Shown: piece by piece, positions 44,171 to 55,989 of the stretch | Numbering within the stretch: the first letter of the stretch is position 1 | Layout: each line of letters begins with the position of its first letter | Assembly (NCBI RefSeq): GCF_014805625.2 | Contig: NW_023998526.1 | Coordinates: 39,237 to 103,236, forward strand | Direction of reading: 5' to 3' | Source of the DNA: Glossina fuscipes | Taxonomy: Eukaryota > Arthropoda > Insecta > Diptera > Glossinidae | DNA: 64,000 nt | Position numbers and translations under genes: made by a program | The notes under the pieces: generated by a model | Databases searched by the model: none | Seen by the model: the letters and a program-made list of their open reading frames with translations, nothing else | Told to the model about the DNA's origin: nothing

Positions 44171-45760
44171 GAAGCATCTTCACTATGCTATATGCGCCAC
44201 AACCATTCATCTTCAACGGTGAGGCTTTGCCACTGAGCCCGATAAGTTTTCGTAATCGGACTGTCTCTTGAAATCTCTTCCCAGGTAGGACGCTCCTTCT
44301 TTTCTAAAGCCTTTAATATTGCGTTTAAATCTTTGTCGGCCATTTGAACACTGCACATGTCTTCCTTCAAAAATCTTCCGTTGGGTTCCACGATAGTCCA
44401 GCAGATGACGACACTTCTCGTTTTTTACGTAGTGTTTGCAGTGCGGGTCGCATGGTCGTCTGAACATAACATCGGCATTGCCATGGGATTTGCCACTCCG
44501 GAGATCGAGAATTGGTAAGTTTGCAGTTTTCCGATCCACCTTGTCCTTCTGGTTCTTTAAAGTTGAGTAACCATCGCTTGATCTGTCCTTAGGTGGAGTT
44601 GATGCCCATAGAAACATTTGTGGAAGTGCTTGACAGATTGATTATTGCCAGCAGTTTTCATCGCATGACACAGTAATTTCTATCGGATTTAGATAGGCGC
44701 TTGCTGTAATATGCTGTGACCTTTTCGTTACCATCAATTTGCTGGGAGAGCGCACTGCCTAACCATTTTGCGCTTGCATCGGTGTCAAGTATAAATTTTT
44801 CTCCTGGCTAAGCTAAAATGGGTGCTGCGCATAATAGCTCTTTCAGCTGCGTGAACACGTGCTCTCCGCACATGAAGTACCTAGTTTTTTTCGTAAGGTC
44901 ATGCAGTCCACTAGCAACCGTGGCGAACCTGGGGACGAATCTGCGGTAGTATGTACATAGTCCTAGGAAACTGCGAACTTCGTGCAAATTGTTTGTTCGT
45001 GGCCATTCTTTTACTGCTCGGATTTTCTCTTCATCCTTATGAATTCCAGTCGTGTCCAAAATATGTCACTTCCTTCCCAAAGAACATAAATTTTTCGATA
45101 CCCAATTTCAACCCTGCTGGCTGTAATCGGTGAAAAACATTTGACAAATGCTTTAGGTGTTCCTTGAAATCTTTACCCATGACATTGATGTCTTCCAAGT
45201 ACACTAGGCATGTATTCTAGTGCAGCCCTTTTAGCACGCAGTCCATTAGGCGCTCACATGTGGCAGACGATGCATAATCCGAAAGGCATTACGATAAAAT
45301 GATATAAGCCGTTGCCAGCGGAAAATGCGGTCTTTTCCTTGTCATGTTCGGCGACCTCAACCTGCCAGTACCCACATTTTAAATCTAAGGTTCAGAACCA
45401 TTGCAAACTTAACAAAGTGTCTAAGTTGTTGTCGATCCTAGGTAAAGGGTAACTATCTTTCTTTATCACTTCGTTCAACTTCCTGTAACCCAAAGAATGT
45501 CTGGTAGACCCATATTTTTTTAACGAGAACTACTGGCGAACACCAAGGGCTTTTCGATGGTTCGATAAATTTTCGCTCTTGCATGTCTTCGATCAAGTCC
45601 GCCACTTCTCCTATTTTTGCCAGTGGAATTCTTCTACGCCGTTGCCGAATCGGATCAGCTCCTGCAGAGTTGACTATATGTTTCGCTGCATAAGTGCGGC
45701 CATTTGAATCCGCACCGCCGGCAGAGGTTGACCAATTTCCCAGCAAAAACTTTTTGGCAT
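44171..45760 (-). pseudogene. Gyp-2 reverse transcriptase and RNase H
   Basis: RT pieces: IPLAKIGEVADLIEDMQERK, the motif-A region [13 protein letters not shown] (Asp kept) and YLEDINVMGKD (YLDD changed to YLED). The connection block is VRSFLGLCTYYRRFVPRF. RNase H is broken into short frames between about 44800 and 44400 and ends RSGKSHGNADVMFRR. At least five frame breaks occur. The undamaged junction MGKDFKEHLK proves the insertion point of CR1-A in Gyp-1. Confidence 0.85.
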
Positions 45761-46977
45761 ATTTCTTCTGCTGCTCATCCAGTTTGCTAGTCTATCTTTT
45801 AGGAGAATTTCAGTCTCTGGGGATAACATTGGGCATGTTTTCGGAATTTGGGCTTGATGATTTACTACGTATTCGGCTCTTTGGCATTGCGCTATAATGT
45901 CCCCTTTGTGAATTTTTGCTGTAACGCTGGTTGGGTTTAATAGCCGTGCTGGTATTAAATTGTTTACCGGTGATACAACCGCTTTTCCAATGATGATGTT
46001 GTCTTTCGTACATTCTTTACTCGGCTCGACAACCCATATCTTGTTTAGCCTTAGCTCCTCACTAGCTGCGGCCCACACTATTGCTTCGGAGTATGGAGGG
46101 ATCTTCTGTTGTAGTTGTACTACAACTTGTAACAGTTCGGCTTGTCTGTCGTATCCTACAGTCAAAGGCAAAGTCACATTAGCGTATTGTAACACTTGTC
46201 TTTTCATATCCAGTACGAAGCCATGTTTTCCCATAAAATCCATCCCCAATATTACCTCGTCCGTTATAACAGCCACCAGAAATTCATATTTCATCGAAAC
46301 ATCGCTGATCGAAATGTTTCTCGTAATTTTAATTTAATAGCAGCTTCCTCACGTGTTGCCGTTCGGAATCGTGTTCCCACTAACGGGTCAAATTTTTCTT
46401 TGACGATTGTACTGTTGATAATTGAATGCGAAGCACCAGTGTCCATCGTGATGATGTGGTTACAGCCCTGAATCTTCCCATCGATCGTTAGGCTGCTATT
46501 ACTTCTTTTTAGTTGAGTAATAACGACCATAGGGCTATTAACTTTCTGAGTCAGCCGTTGCCCCGTTGTGCTGACTCTTTTTAGTTTAACGCCTGTTCGT
46601 TGGATCTCTTGGTGGCACCTTCAGTAATATTCCGTGTAGGTGATGTGTAGTGTGTCCTCTTGTGTTTGGATCGGCAGTCCCGCGCAAAATGACCATGTTT
46701 TTGGCAGACATAACACTTGCGTGTTTTTGAACCCGGCATTTGCTTGTTTTCACGCAGGAATGGTCGAAGCGCCTCGCAGACGACATCCAAATTATCGCTC
46801 TCGCTGGTAACTCCCGTGCGTCTCACCTCCATGCTTGACGTCCATAGCACACTAGCTGCTTCTTGTGTAAGGGCGAAACCAAGCGTTTCTGTAAACATCA
46901 TTTTAGGTGACGTCCATATAGTTTTTTTAAGCTCTGCGTCACGAAGTCCTCTAACAAAGCGACGAAAGCCAGTATAG
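45674..46977 (-). pseudogene. Gyp-2 gag C-terminus and protease
   Basis: Gag frame 46901-46581 ends with a complete knuckle CYVCQKHGHFARDC (CX2CX4HX4C) and a basic tail. The protease follows in another frame with IITMDTGASHSIINS (DTG active site) and, after a stop near 46290, DEVILGMDFMGKHG. The spacer KIHKGDIIAQCQRAEYV leads to RT. The complete knuckle and DTG show what the internal deletion in Gyp-1 removed. Confidence 0.85.
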
Positions 46978-46984
46978 TCTAGAA

Positions 46985-47081
46985 CATATATGTAACGGGA
47001 CAGCGGTGGTGATTTCGATTATAAAAGAGCGTGTTGCAACGCGCTCACCTTTGTGTCATAGCAGCCAAGGGTAAGTAATCA
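46985..47081 (+). other. Short promoter-like segment between Gyp-2 and CR1-B
   Basis: Starts TGTAACGGGACAG, has a TATA-like ATTATAAAAGAGCG, then GTGTCATAGCAGCC and GGGTAAG. The nested LTR in Gyp-1 has a similar order (CTATAAAAGAACAGCG, GTGTCATAGCTGCC near 8850-8915) and the terminal TGTAA. It may be the left part of a related LTR, cut by CR1-B. Confidence 0.4.
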
Positions 47082-47533
47082 CAGACTACTTAACTAGTTA
47101 ACTTGTACTGATAGGGTTTTTTTTGTGGTTTATCATACGTTCTTTCTCGTTTTTTTCTTTAATTTGTATTTTGTACGTCTTGACTTATATACTGTGTTTT
47201 AATTTTTTTTTCTTTGTAAAGTTTTTTTTTTCTTTCTTTGGTGTTAACAGCTCTTCTCTTGACTTGTTTACCGTTGCTTCAGTGGTGTAAAATTTACGTG
47301 TAATTAAGAAATAATTTTTCTAAATTTTTATTCTCTTTTTTTTCCGTGCTTCCAGTTTGGCTTTGCTTTCTCTTGTTCTTTTGATCTCTTGTTACATAGA
47401 CAACGTAACGGAGAAGTTTTCTTAAATTTGTAGATAAATTTGGCGTTGTGGATGCTTTTGAATTTGTTCTTTTTTGTCCTAATAATTCACTTCTTTCTTT
47501 TTGTTGACTTGACATGGTGTGCTTATATACACC

Positions 47534-47816
47534 ATGCCGCGCAAAAACAGGCCCCTAATCGCCTAAAAATTATAAAGAGAAAAATAAATCATCCTCTCCC
47601 CCTGGTTGTTCGAATGTGAACGCTGGTCACCAGACTGGGGAAGTCGCACAAGCTGCTGGTGCAAGGGCGACAACGCCATCTATACTCTCCCCAACTCTAA
47701 ACTCCCCAACCGTGAGCCCTCCTGGTCGAAGTAAACACATTTGCTTGACGGCAAGACTGGCACCTGAAACATCGGTGGATAACATTAAAAGTTATCCGGC
47801 GGCGAACGTCGCATGA
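47534..47816 (+). pseudogene. CR1-B ORF1, deleted
   Basis: ATG at 47534 reads MPRKNRPLIA then stop. It corresponds to the CR1-A ORF1 start (MSRKNARG) joined directly to its last quarter. The tail from about 47585 (GHQTGEVAQAAGAR, CLTARLAPETSVDNI) ends at 47816. About 550 bp of ORF1, including the zinc-finger part, are missing. Confidence 0.75.
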
Positions 47817-48029
47817 GTCAACTTAAAGCGTGCTTGCATTTTCAAAATGGCCCCTTCTCAATCCAGGGCAATCTCCTCTTTTAAAATACTAGTTCCGACT
47901 GAAAACAGTGATATGTTGTTAAACAAACCACTATGGTCAGTAGGATCCTTAATTAAGGAACTCATGCCTCGAGATCGTCCCCGTAATACCAAGGCAATAG
48001 TCTTGTCGCCTTCAAAAAACTAATTGTTT

Positions 48030-49873
48030 CTTCAGGCCCACTATCTCTCATTTATTAAAATGTTAGGGGCCTAAATTCGAAAATTCGTTCCACTTTTCCA
48101 AAATCAGTGAGCACGGAATTTTTCTGTTTGGCCTTTACTGAAACTTGGCTAAAACCCGATCTACATTCGTCGGAACTTTTTCATAATTCTTTTCAAGTGT
48201 TTAGAAATGATCGAGTAAATCGCATTGTTGGTGGTGTATTAATTGCCATATCTGCATCAGTCCCGTCCAATTTAATTGAATTTCCCACTTCTCCTGACGT
48301 TGAATTTATCGCTATTCGTGCGAATATGCCTGATAAACATCTATTTATAACCTGCTCCTATATTCCCCCAAATTCTGATATCTCCATTTACAGGAAACAC
48401 GTTGCCCTCATTTGTGAAGTGGCCAAGCGGTCCAGACTCACCGATTTGGTCGTTGCATTGGGTGACTTCAATATGCCTCAAGTCACTTGGTGTAACACTG
48501 ATAATTCTGGCTGTTTGGTTCCTACTTCAACGTCTGATAGGGCTGTTGTGTTCTTTAGTGAATTGTTTGATCATAATTTGGGTCAATATAATCGTACCCC
48601 TAATTGTAATGGTAAACTGCTTGATCTCTGCTTTGCCAATTTTCTTAAGATTAACATAAATCGTTGTCCACCTTTTAGTTTGCCTGAGGGCCCTTATCAT
48701 CCATCAATGTGCATTTTCTTTCATCATAAGAATGATGGTTCGTTGAACTGCCTTCATATGCCAAATCAAACTTTTTTAAATAAATATTATAATTTTCGTA
48801 AAATCAATATTGTATTGCTAAAATATCGTCTTTCACATATGAGGCTTGATTTCTCAACCGGAAGTATTGAAAGCTTATTGTCATCTTTTTACAATACTTC
48901 ACATCTAGCTATTGCTGCATCTGTTCCGATGCCGACCTCGAAGCAGGTGTCTCCCGTGGTTTAATAAAACAATTAAATATTACAAGAATAGAAAAAACAC
49001 GCTATTCAAAAAATATTCGAAAAGTGGCTCTGCGCTCGACTATTTCGCTTACTCGGTGGCGAGACATAGATTTAACTCCCTCAACCACCATTATTACTGC
49101 CGATACCTTCAGTTCATTAAATTCTCTCTGTTTGGTAATCCTAAATACTTTTTTTTAAATTTGTTAACGCTAAAAGAAAAATTTCCACATATCCCTCTCA
49201 TGTCTCTTTTAATGGCTCTGGTTCCTCGGATGATTTTGAAATCTCAAATCTATTTGCTGAGTATTTCCGACGAAACTTTTCGATTGCTAATTTTGATTTA
49301 TCAGCAAACTACCCATATCCTATAACTAACTCGGTTTCAATTCCTAACTTGGTTATTTCGGAAGATGACGTTTTTAAAGGGTTGAGTTCTCGAAAATGTA
49401 GTTGTGCGCCTGGACCGAATGGAATCCCATCATGTGTACATAAATCTTGTGCTGTCGAGTTATGTGGTGTGATCTCAGAGATTTTTAACCTGTCCTTGAA
49501 TTTAGATATTTTCCCTTTGTGTTTGAAGAGTAGTTTCCTTATTCCTATTCACAAGAGTGGAAGTAGGCAATTTGTTGAGAACAACAGAGGTGTAGCCAAG
49601 TTGAGTGTCTTGCACAAGTTGTTCGAGCGAATTGTGACTCAGCATTTGGCCTTACCGTCTCTTGAGAAACGTAGGTTTGTTCTTGGCGTTTCCTTCTTAA
49701 TCAAAGTAATAAATGGTGCTATTGACTCGCCTTTATTACTTGGTGAAAAAAGCTTTAATGTCCCTAACCGCTTCTCTAGGCACTTTATCTTGGTTAAGCT
49801 TTGTCAGTGTAAGTGTAATTATGAGCTGTTTAACCCTCTCAGAATAGTTTGCAAGCACCTAAATAACGTCTAA
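48030..49873 (+). pseudogene. CR1-B ORF2: complete endonuclease, RT without palm
   Basis: Endonuclease (about 48030-48700): FTETWLKPDLHSSELF, a GGVLIAISASV strand, FITCSYIPPNSD, VVALGDFNMPQVTW, RTPNCNGKLLDLCFAN and a HPSMCIFF end that lacks the usual SDH wording. The linker NKTIKYYKNRKNTLFKKYSK follows in another frame. RT shows APGPNGIPSCVHKSCAVEL and NRGVAKLSVLHKLFERI, then at about 49650 jumps to LEKRRFVLGVSFLIKVING and FNVPNRFSRHF, ending at a stop after 49873. The missing segment holds all catalytic aspartates, as in CR1-A. The endonuclease alone might have been intact before two frame breaks. Confidence 0.8.
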
Positions 49874-50275
49874 CACTTATTCTCGTTATCGGACTCTTTA
49901 AGGTCCATTAAAGCAACATTGTTTAATACGCGCGATTTACCTATGTCTTACTTGAACTAGCTTTTATTCTTAAAGGTCGTTACGATTGGAAAATGAATTG
50001 TTGTTAAGTATTATCGGTTGCTAGGCTTATGCATGTTTGCGATGGCTTAGGGGCTCATTTGCAATTTGGTCCTGTACCGGTTGTAAGTGCGGCTCTATGC
50101 TGGTTGTATACATGCTTTTTTCCTTTTTTTTCCTTCTTATTTGTTTTATTGTACTTATACTTAGTTTCATTATCAATTAATATAAGTTTTGCTTTAAGTG
50201 CCAATTGAACTCGACTGTTATTTGTTTATTTAAATTTCATGTGTAAGTAGAATCAAAATAAAATAAATAAATAAA

Positions 50276-51833
50276 GCTCAACTCTATTTCAGTGCGTTCA
50301 AATTTCCTTGATCATTTTAACTCATCTGTCGCAATTTTATTTAAATTTATAAATTTTTAATTGTTCACTTTTCTAATGGAAATGTGGCAAACCTTTTCAA
50401 CGGGGAAATTTTCGCAAATCAGTTTAAGCTGTTATTTGCTCTTACGATACTTTAAACTAAAATTTAAAAACAATACACAAGAGCTGTTTTGTTCCTTTTT
50501 TAGTGTTTTTTTTTTTTTTTAAACATTCTTTTATTTCTTTCATAATTAAAATGTTCATTTTCAAACCTTCATGCGAAATCTGTATAACACACTCAAGACC
50601 GATTCTTCCTTTTTGCTGGCTTCTATACAACTGGCACTTCGCTTTTCGACTCTTTCTGCTTTCGCTTATTTTTTATTCTATCCACGATTGTCTTGTTCTT
50701 TCTCTATGTTTTTCAGTTCCTAAGGAGCTTAGTAGACTTGCAAACGGCCAAACCTGTTGTATTATGCAAAACCTACCCTTATGTTACGCAAACGGACTTT
50801 GCGCTTTTCTTTTTTTATAATTCCTCGGTTATAATTTAGCTGCTACAACTGAGAAATTAAAAAAAAAATATCTATTCCGCAATTACATAGTTTATTGCTC
50901 CTTGTGAACAATACCAGAAGTAGATCGACAGAAACCTCCTACATTCATATACGCGACCGTTACAGCTGCTTACCTAAAGATTAGTAAAATATAATCTAAT
51001 CATAACGTCATATAAAATCGATTTGTAGTGTTAATCCTCAAAATGGTCCTTAATGTGCACTATGTGGTTATATAATAATAAAAATATAAAATAATCAATT
51101 GATGCCTGCCACACAGCGGCGAGTTCCACACCGTCCAAGCGCGACTTGAAAACAGAGATTTAAAAACGTTAAGAAATGGAAAAATTGCGCTAGAGCTAAT
51201 AGTTAATATTAGGTAGAAGGAAAAGTAATGTAAAATACGAGTAAAAAGCCAATACAAATGAGCGGAAATTAGCATGAACTACAGAGCAGTGACGTCACTA
51301 ACATGGAAAACTGAAGATTTCTCGTAAAGTGAACATGTCTATAATATGTGTATATTCAAAAAGTGCGCAAAAGTTACGCAAACAATGCTAACAAATACTG
51401 TGATCGCAAGTTATTCATGTAAACAAAATAATTGCAAAGTTTACATACTAAGCCAACGAATAAGCATAAATGAAAACGCGCATATCGACAATGATCAATG
51501 TATATGCTGCTGAAGCCAATGACTATTTTGCGCAAAAAGCAAAAAGCAATAAAGACAGTATAAGCGAGCTGAATGTCAATAGAATTATAGAAGATGTATG
51601 TAAAAGAATGATAACATTTTAAAACGTGTAATCAAAAAACTTTGATGGTGTGTAAAAGCGTGTTAAATAGAGAAACCTTACAACTGCAGACGAGAATCTT
51701 GTAACCGGTGACCGGATCTGAGCGATTTCTGGCTCCCCTTTAGAACTGCTATGTGTATGTAATGTAAGTACCTTTCAATCCAGTGCATAAAAAATGGGAC
51801 TGGATTACAAATTAAAAACGAAAATTAAAAGAA
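50276..51833. other. AT-rich spacer
   Basis: No gag continuation of Gyp-2 was found to the right of CR1-B, and no gene or repeat is recognised. The longest frame (50503-50820) is low-complexity Phe/Leu-rich and unconvincing. Confidence 0.5.
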
Positions 51834-52121
51834 AACAAGTATAAAAGCTATATTCGGCGTGGGCCACATCTCGCACCACTATGCTTTTCGCATTCTACTC
51901 CCCAAGTTCTTTCATTTGATAGCCATATCGCTAGTATCATTAGGAAATACTCGGGGCATCTAGTATATTCATTTTAGAATTAACCTGTTTATAGGCAGAT
52001 AATATATCTTCAATTGAGGAATGTACAAAATAGTTTTAAACATCATTTGCGTTATAAATAAACACGAAACATCCAAAAAGTGAAAAAAAATTTGATCAAT
52101 TGTAACAGTGTGTGGGCACGA
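51834..52121 (+). repeat. Dispersed repeat, copy 2
   Basis: Begins AACAAGTATAAAAGCTATAT then TCGGCG and follows the same block order as 41151-41581, ending GTGTGTGGG. The two copies lie about 10.7 kb apart in the same orientation. Confidence 0.7.
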
Positions 52122-52366
52122 TTTTTTCCATTTTTGCACATAAAGAGTAGATTGTTTCTTAAAGCAAATGTGAAAAATTTCAGATTTCTCACTGCCGGCT
52201 TCTTTTCTGACCAATTTGGCCTATAACTTTCAGTGTTTGTACCAAATTTGATGTCGACATCTTAATTTTTGCAATCAGAAGAGTGCCAACGGCAAACACC
52301 ACACAGCCGTGCAGTTGGACAGACATGGCTAAATCAACTCAGAATTTCGCGCTGATCAAGGATACA

Positions 52367-53464
52367 CAGTAAAAGCTGCTTATTCGCGAGGTATACGTTC
52401 CATAAAAACGCCGCGAATACAGAAACCGTGAAAACGGAATGGTAATTTATAGGGGATTATAAGTGACAAAATAAAAAAAAACAAATATATAAAAAAATCA
52501 ATTTAATTGAAGTTTTTGAACATTTTGATTAATTATTTTAAGGCTTAGCCAATGGTTTGAAGAATTTTGTAAGTTTCTTTTGCTTGGCAGTTTTTAAAAT
52601 CTCCTTCAATTTAGACTGATATGCAGCAGTCGCATTAGCAATTTACCTATTAAAAATAAGACTTTGTTCCACAGACGGATCAATTTTTATAAAGAAATCG
52701 CCAAGCTCATTTGCCGTTCTTAAACCTTCACTGAGACTTTTCAAATTAAATGTCACTTTTCCAGTGCTTGTTAACGCCTCTTCTTTAATGGACGGTGAAT
52801 TTAACATTTCCTCCAAGTCGGTTTCATCAATGTTCATAAATGTTTCAATGTTCATCTTGCGATTTAAGCAATGAAAAATGAATGTCAATTGTTTCTATCT
52901 GTTCGAACCCATCTCGTCCTATTCCATTCGCGATTTCGGCTATGTTTGCAGTCAAAGGTTGAATTTGCACAATTTTTTCCAGCATGACTTCAATGTGTGT
53001 GGCTTCAGTTCTTCGAATGATTCTTTTATGTTTACGATGCATTTTGCTACGTCAAATTTCTTCCTGCATTCCATAACATTCACATCAGGATTACATTTCA
53101 TATTATCCAATATGATTTTGAGGTTCGTCTAAGGTCTTAAAGGCCTGAATTATTCCTTGGCCCGTAGGTTGAAGCAAAGCCGTCGTGTTGGGAGGTAAAA
53201 ATGTCACTTTTATGTTTGGATGCATAGTCTCAAGTTCGCGAGGATGACCTAGTGCATTGTCCAAAACTAGAAGTAGTTTTAAGTCTAACTTCCGTTTTTT
53301 TAAATAAGTTTCAACTTCGGAAACAAAACAATTCCGAAACTAGTCACAAAAAGTCCGCGAATAAAGAAATTTATAGACGCGAATATGGGAATTGGGTCGC
53401 ATTTTTTTAATCCGGGAATAGTGAAACGGCGAATAAAGGAAGCGCGAATAAGGAACTTTTACTG
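52367..53464 (-). mobile_element. Tigger/pogo-type DNA transposon with terminal inverted repeats
   Basis: Left end CAGTAAAAGCTGCTTATTCGCG and right end, as reverse complement, CAGTAAAAGTTCCTTATTCGCG: 22 bp with 2 mismatches. More CGCGAATA-type repeats lie just inside both ends. The right flank starts TA. The left flank reads TACA, so the TA duplication is worn or offset. At 1098 bp the element is too short for a full transposase and holds only its C-terminal part, so it is an internally deleted copy. Confidence 0.85.
52538..53345 (-). pseudogene. Tigger-type transposase, C-terminal half
   Basis: The minus strand reads LKLLLVLDNALGHPRELETM, then HPNIKVTFLPPNTTALLQPT and GQGIIQAFKTL, the DDE_1 core around the second catalytic Asp (LDNAxxHP, FLPPNTTxLxQPxDQGVI). 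Here QPMDQG reads QPTGQG, so the third acidic residue is lost. After a frame break comes KESFEELKPHTLKSCWKKL, an acidic stretch (MNIDETDLEEML) and a Lys-rich end stopping at 52538. The N-terminal DNA-binding and first Asp parts are absent. The enzyme would cut and paste the element. Confidence 0.8.
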
Positions 53465-54509
53465 TATTCTTTATAGCGCCCCTCAAGCTTCCTTTTATGT
53501 GCTATATACATTATGAAAAAAAAAACAAAATGAGTACCTATTTTACAGTGGTAGGAAAAAGAAAGTACACTGCGGTAACATCCCTACCGGACGAGTTTAA
53601 TGTACGAAGAGGAGATACAGTCTCTCCTAAAACAAAAAAAGGAAAGTAATTTACGGCCAAACACGGATAAACTGTGTATAATATATGATAGGGAAGAATT
53701 ATTAGATCGCGACGAAGACCAATTTTAAATATTAAGAATGCTATCCCACAATTTAACTAATATGCTTTGAACATAACGTAGCTTAACAAATTTTAAACTA
53801 ATATTGCATGGGATAAATGAAAAATAAAAAAAAAACAATATTCTTAAATGAAAACATAACACGCCGTCATAAATACAGATAACCCATATTAGACAAAAGT
53901 GACTCGTCTGTTGGTCTGTGGGTGCCTATTTGATGTGAGTTGGTGACACTCCCTTTGTTGCAAAAAATAAAATCTCGATATTACATTTGGTAGTAACATT
54001 GGAAGTTTTTGGACGCAGGCTGATATTGAAAACAGGCCAAATTGTTCAGAATACACGCGCGCAGTGAAGTATAAACCGAACGCAACTCGGTTTTTCTAAA
54101 CAAAAATTAAAAGGATTTTCCTCATTGTGCACAAATTATAAAAAATAAATGGTTCAAATTTTCTACAATTACTGTAGAAAAGACCGTACCCTTTATGAGC
54201 GAAAATGGAAAAACGGTACTATGCATAAACAAAGATACAAGTGATTAAATTTCCGTTTTTTCGCCCTTATGGGCTTTTATTCTTATAAATCATAAAATAA
54301 ATAAGACAGTATATTTCCGGAGGGATAACCAGTAGAAAAGTGCAGACATTAGTAGAACTCCAGAGAAAACTGCTTGTGAGAAGAACTTCCTGGGTCGCCG
54401 GAGAGCGGAACTTTGGCGAAAATCTTTTTTTTACAAGGAGAAACACTGGAAATGAACCGAAGACTAGTACACAACTTTTGGGCTGCTCATATACGTATTA
54501 ACACAATCA
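53465..54509. other. Gene-poor spacer
   Basis: No motif recognised. It may include an unrecognised 5' part of the gypsy remnant that follows. Confidence 0.45.
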
Positions 54510-55500
54510 CCCGTATTGGTCTGTCCTGATTTTGATCAGACCTTCTATCTCTATTCTGACGCAAGGGCTCTTGTATTAATAAAAGGGATAGACGGAGCTG
54601 AGGAAGACGTCGTTACACTCTGCCGAAATTACACTTTACCCGAAAAGAAATGCTTAACCATTTTGTTTGACAACCGCTAAATGAAACCGTATTTCGAAGG
54701 ATATCCATTTATGATGATAAGGAAAGAAAGATAATGCGAAAATTTCTCAAGAACGGCCACCGCCGAAGAAGATAAGCCTTGAAAACATTGCGTGCCCACT
54801 TATTCACGACTTTTCATTCCATGCATATGGTTTTCACAGGTATTATATGAAAACCATGATGTAGTAACGGCCGGTCAGCTTGACATTCGCAAGACATTAC
54901 GCAGGATCTGGTTGCGCCCTTTGTGTACGTGAATGCGAACTTGCTTGAGATATAAAGTCGATTTAATGAAAACCCGCAGAGAAAATGTATGCTGAATTGT
55001 GAGAAAAACCGCGCATGACGGTGAGCTCAGGAAATGTTAAATTTTCATTTTCCTAAATAAGCCCAACATATCTAATTAGGGTCGTGAATTACGGCCTTCT
55101 ACGATGAACATACAGATAAATCCGAGACGCTAGTCGAATATGGGCTTATGCGATTCCTAGCTGGAAGAGTATAAAGGTAGATATACTACGTCCGATCCGG
55201 AAGGATTTCTGGAAGAAGAACGTACCGTCGGTAACAGTGTTACTCCACTAGGAACACAAGACCCGGCTCTGGTTCTATATGAACAATAAGCTATCTGATG
55301 AAGAAGAGGCCACAGCCCGGCCACTAATTGTCAGCTCTCCGGAGAAAATCGGTCTCCAATCCAGTGATGATTATCTGTTAGAAGAAATGCCCACCCAATT
55401 CTTGATTGCAGCTGAGCGATTGCTAAGAGAGATAAAAAGACGATACAAACGTTGCGCCTTTACTGTGGAACGCGACTCTTATTAAGAAGGACAACGTCAT
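54510..55500 (+). pseudogene. Ty3/gypsy pol remnant (RNase H and integrase zinc region)
   Basis: Pieces in order: CPDFDQTFYLYSDARA, GIDGAEEDVVTLCRNYTLPE (RNase H start, with ASN of SDASN lost), then ENHDVVTAGQLDIRKTLRRI and CLRYKVDLMK (integrase HHCC region). Later, weak frames include the 68-codon stretch at 55279-55485. Stops break every piece. The wording is unlike Gyp-1, so it is another family. Confidence 0.6.
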
Positions 55501-55593
55501 TTGGTCACTGCCAACCGTTGCAATATACGATATGTGCTTGTCGTACCGAAACGAATGTAAGGAAGACATCAAATCTTTCCATTTATTGTTAAA

Positions 55594-55704
55594 ATGAATA
55601 TCCTACTGGTGTTCTTGTCGCCAGCGCTACTCGCCATGCAACCTTGCCATGGTTCGCACTCAGATGATACGCCACCGGCTGATGATGGTATTTCGACACC
55701 ATAA
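55594..55704 (+). other. Small ORF with signal-peptide-like start
   Basis: ATG at 55594 gives 36 residues, MNILLVFLSPALLAMQPCHG and an Asp/Pro-rich tail, TAA at 55702. The first 20 residues look like a secretion signal. It lies downstream of gypsy pol pieces, where an env-like gene would be, but nothing env-like is seen beyond it. It may also be chance. Confidence 0.25.
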
Positions 55705-55989
55705 CGCGCACAATCCTGCGTTCAAGATTTGCTATTCAATGTGCTGAAAGTGGACCCATTATAAACTCTATTGGCGCAGTGAAAGGCCAAAATTAGCCTC
55801 ACCTATTCATCTTGTGTGTCCACGGAAGGCGACGAGTTACAGCTCTAACCCTGGACAACCATGACGAAAAGATTGATGACGAAAAAAGTTTGTACGGATA
55901 AGTGTTGTAAGCGTATTGTATGAAAAGCCGCCTACTTAAGACTTACTACCGTGGTACATTAGCCGTACAAGCAAAATATTCGGTTTGAA

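Larger units (their letters stand above)
42679..46977 (-). mobile_element. Gyp-2: second Gyp-1-family Ty3/gypsy element, 5'-truncated
   Basis: On the minus strand from the right: truncated gag (zinc knuckle present), protease with DTGAS, RT, RNase H, integrase, GPY/F module and 3' LTR (42679-43100). The left flank is ATAT (42675-42678). Gag stops about 46970, within the capsid (start of FVRGLRDAELKK), followed by unrelated sequence, so the 5' LTR and most of gag are gone. Where both are present the pol regions of Gyp-1 and Gyp-2 read nearly the same protein, and each serves to recognise the other's deletions. Confidence 0.9.
47082..50275 (+). mobile_element. CR1-B: CR1/Jockey-like non-LTR element, internally deleted
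   Basis: Same family as CR1-A (the two are mostly collinear and very similar from the leader to the 3' UTR). It has a T-rich leader of about 450 bp, ORF1 almost entirely deleted, ORF2 with complete endonuclease but RT lacking the palm, a 3' UTR of about 390 bp and the tail AAATAAAATAAATAAATAAA ending about 50275. The 5' end at 47082 (CAGACTAC) is tentative. Confidence 0.85.

Noticed and set aside
46977..50600. Remainder of Gyp-2 gag and 5' LTR on the far side of CR1-B
   Set aside because: Sequence right of 50275 does not read as gag or LTR, so CR1-B is not simply nested within an otherwise complete Gyp-2.
50503..50820. 105-codon plus-strand frame as a membrane protein gene
   Set aside because: Phe/Leu-rich translation of T-rich DNA without a motif, and no support from neighbouring sequence.
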